The position numbers and the translations under genes are program-made. The notes under the pieces are model-generated. The model did not search any database. It was not told where the DNA came from and worked only from the letters and a program-made list of their open reading frames with translations. Shown here one piece after another: positions 63,929 through 64,000 of a stretch of DNA of 64,000 nucleotides. How positions within the stretch are numbered: position 1 is the first letter of the stretch; each line of letters starts with the position of its first letter. The stretch comes from Fictibacillus terranigra (GTDB lineage: Bacteria; Bacillota; Bacilli; Bacillales; Fictibacillaceae), in assembly GCF_030412265.1 (NCBI RefSeq), contig NZ_JAUHLN010000002.1, positions 124,001-188,000 on the forward strand. Direction: 5' to 3'.

Positions 63929-64000
63929 GATGTTGATCCTCTCTTGTCTCTGATTCTTGGCTAAACCATTTACGCAGTTGGTTAATATGAGCCTGATGAT

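Overview
The window comes from the chromosome of a low-GC, endospore-forming Bacillaceae bacterium. The evidence is an alpha/beta-type SASP, SpoVS, an Sda-like kinase inhibitor, an RsbR paralog, a truncated SpoVR, a BioW-type biotin locus with a BirA-like operator, a nas nitrate-assimilation cluster with a TnrA-like box, SOS boxes of the Bacillus type and Bacillus-style AGGAGG ribosome binding sites. It looks like a chromosomal accessory region rich in decaying genes. No tRNA, rRNA or CRISPR array was seen.

Layout. 0-6.5 kb: the tail of a PEP-utilising enzyme, then a Zn-alcohol dehydrogenase behind a -24/-12 (sigma-54) promoter, then an Fe-alcohol dehydrogenase followed by a soluble GAF-PAS histidine kinase and an NtrC-type response regulator. 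7-16 kb: small sporulation-related genes, including ones too short for ordinary ORF calling (sda-like), with degenerate small-gene copies between them. 16.5-22.5 kb: an IS1595-like transposase wreck, an acetyltransferase, and a GntR / FAD-oxidoreductase / divergent Nramp-like transporter locus. 22.6-26 kb: a decayed biotin operon (bioW and bioF open; bioA internally deleted; bioD truncated next to an IS3-type fragment; no bioB). 26.3-31.5 kb: a PAS-AAA+ sigma-54 activator divergent from an aldehyde dehydrogenase / metallo-beta-lactamase lactonase / Fe-ADH operon, with three copies of a 16-bp dyad and a -24/-12 promoter between them. 32-45 kb: a lone tyrosine recombinase with repeats in front of it, many hypothetical or broken genes, a cluster of dispersed ~30-bp palindromic repeats, and a broken SOS Y-family polymerase. 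45-51.7 kb: miscellaneous metabolic and transport genes. 51.8-59 kb: nitrate assimilation (nasC, nasE, nasD, narK, nasF). 59-64 kb: a vanadium haloperoxidase-like protein, a GC-richer MHS transporter and an EamA exporter.

The most interesting unit is 26.3-31.5 kb. Its three enzymes are the classes needed to open a lactone, oxidise the hydroxy acid and oxidise the semialdehyde, as in the Agrobacterium attKLM/blcABC gamma-butyrolactone pathway. Here they sit under a PAS-domain sigma-54 activator instead of an IclR repressor. With the alcohol dehydrogenase / two-component locus at 0.7-6.5 kb, the window holds two separate sigma-54 circuits that both control alcohol/aldehyde dehydrogenases. Several broken genes break at homopolymer runs, so some pseudogene calls could be sequencing artefacts.
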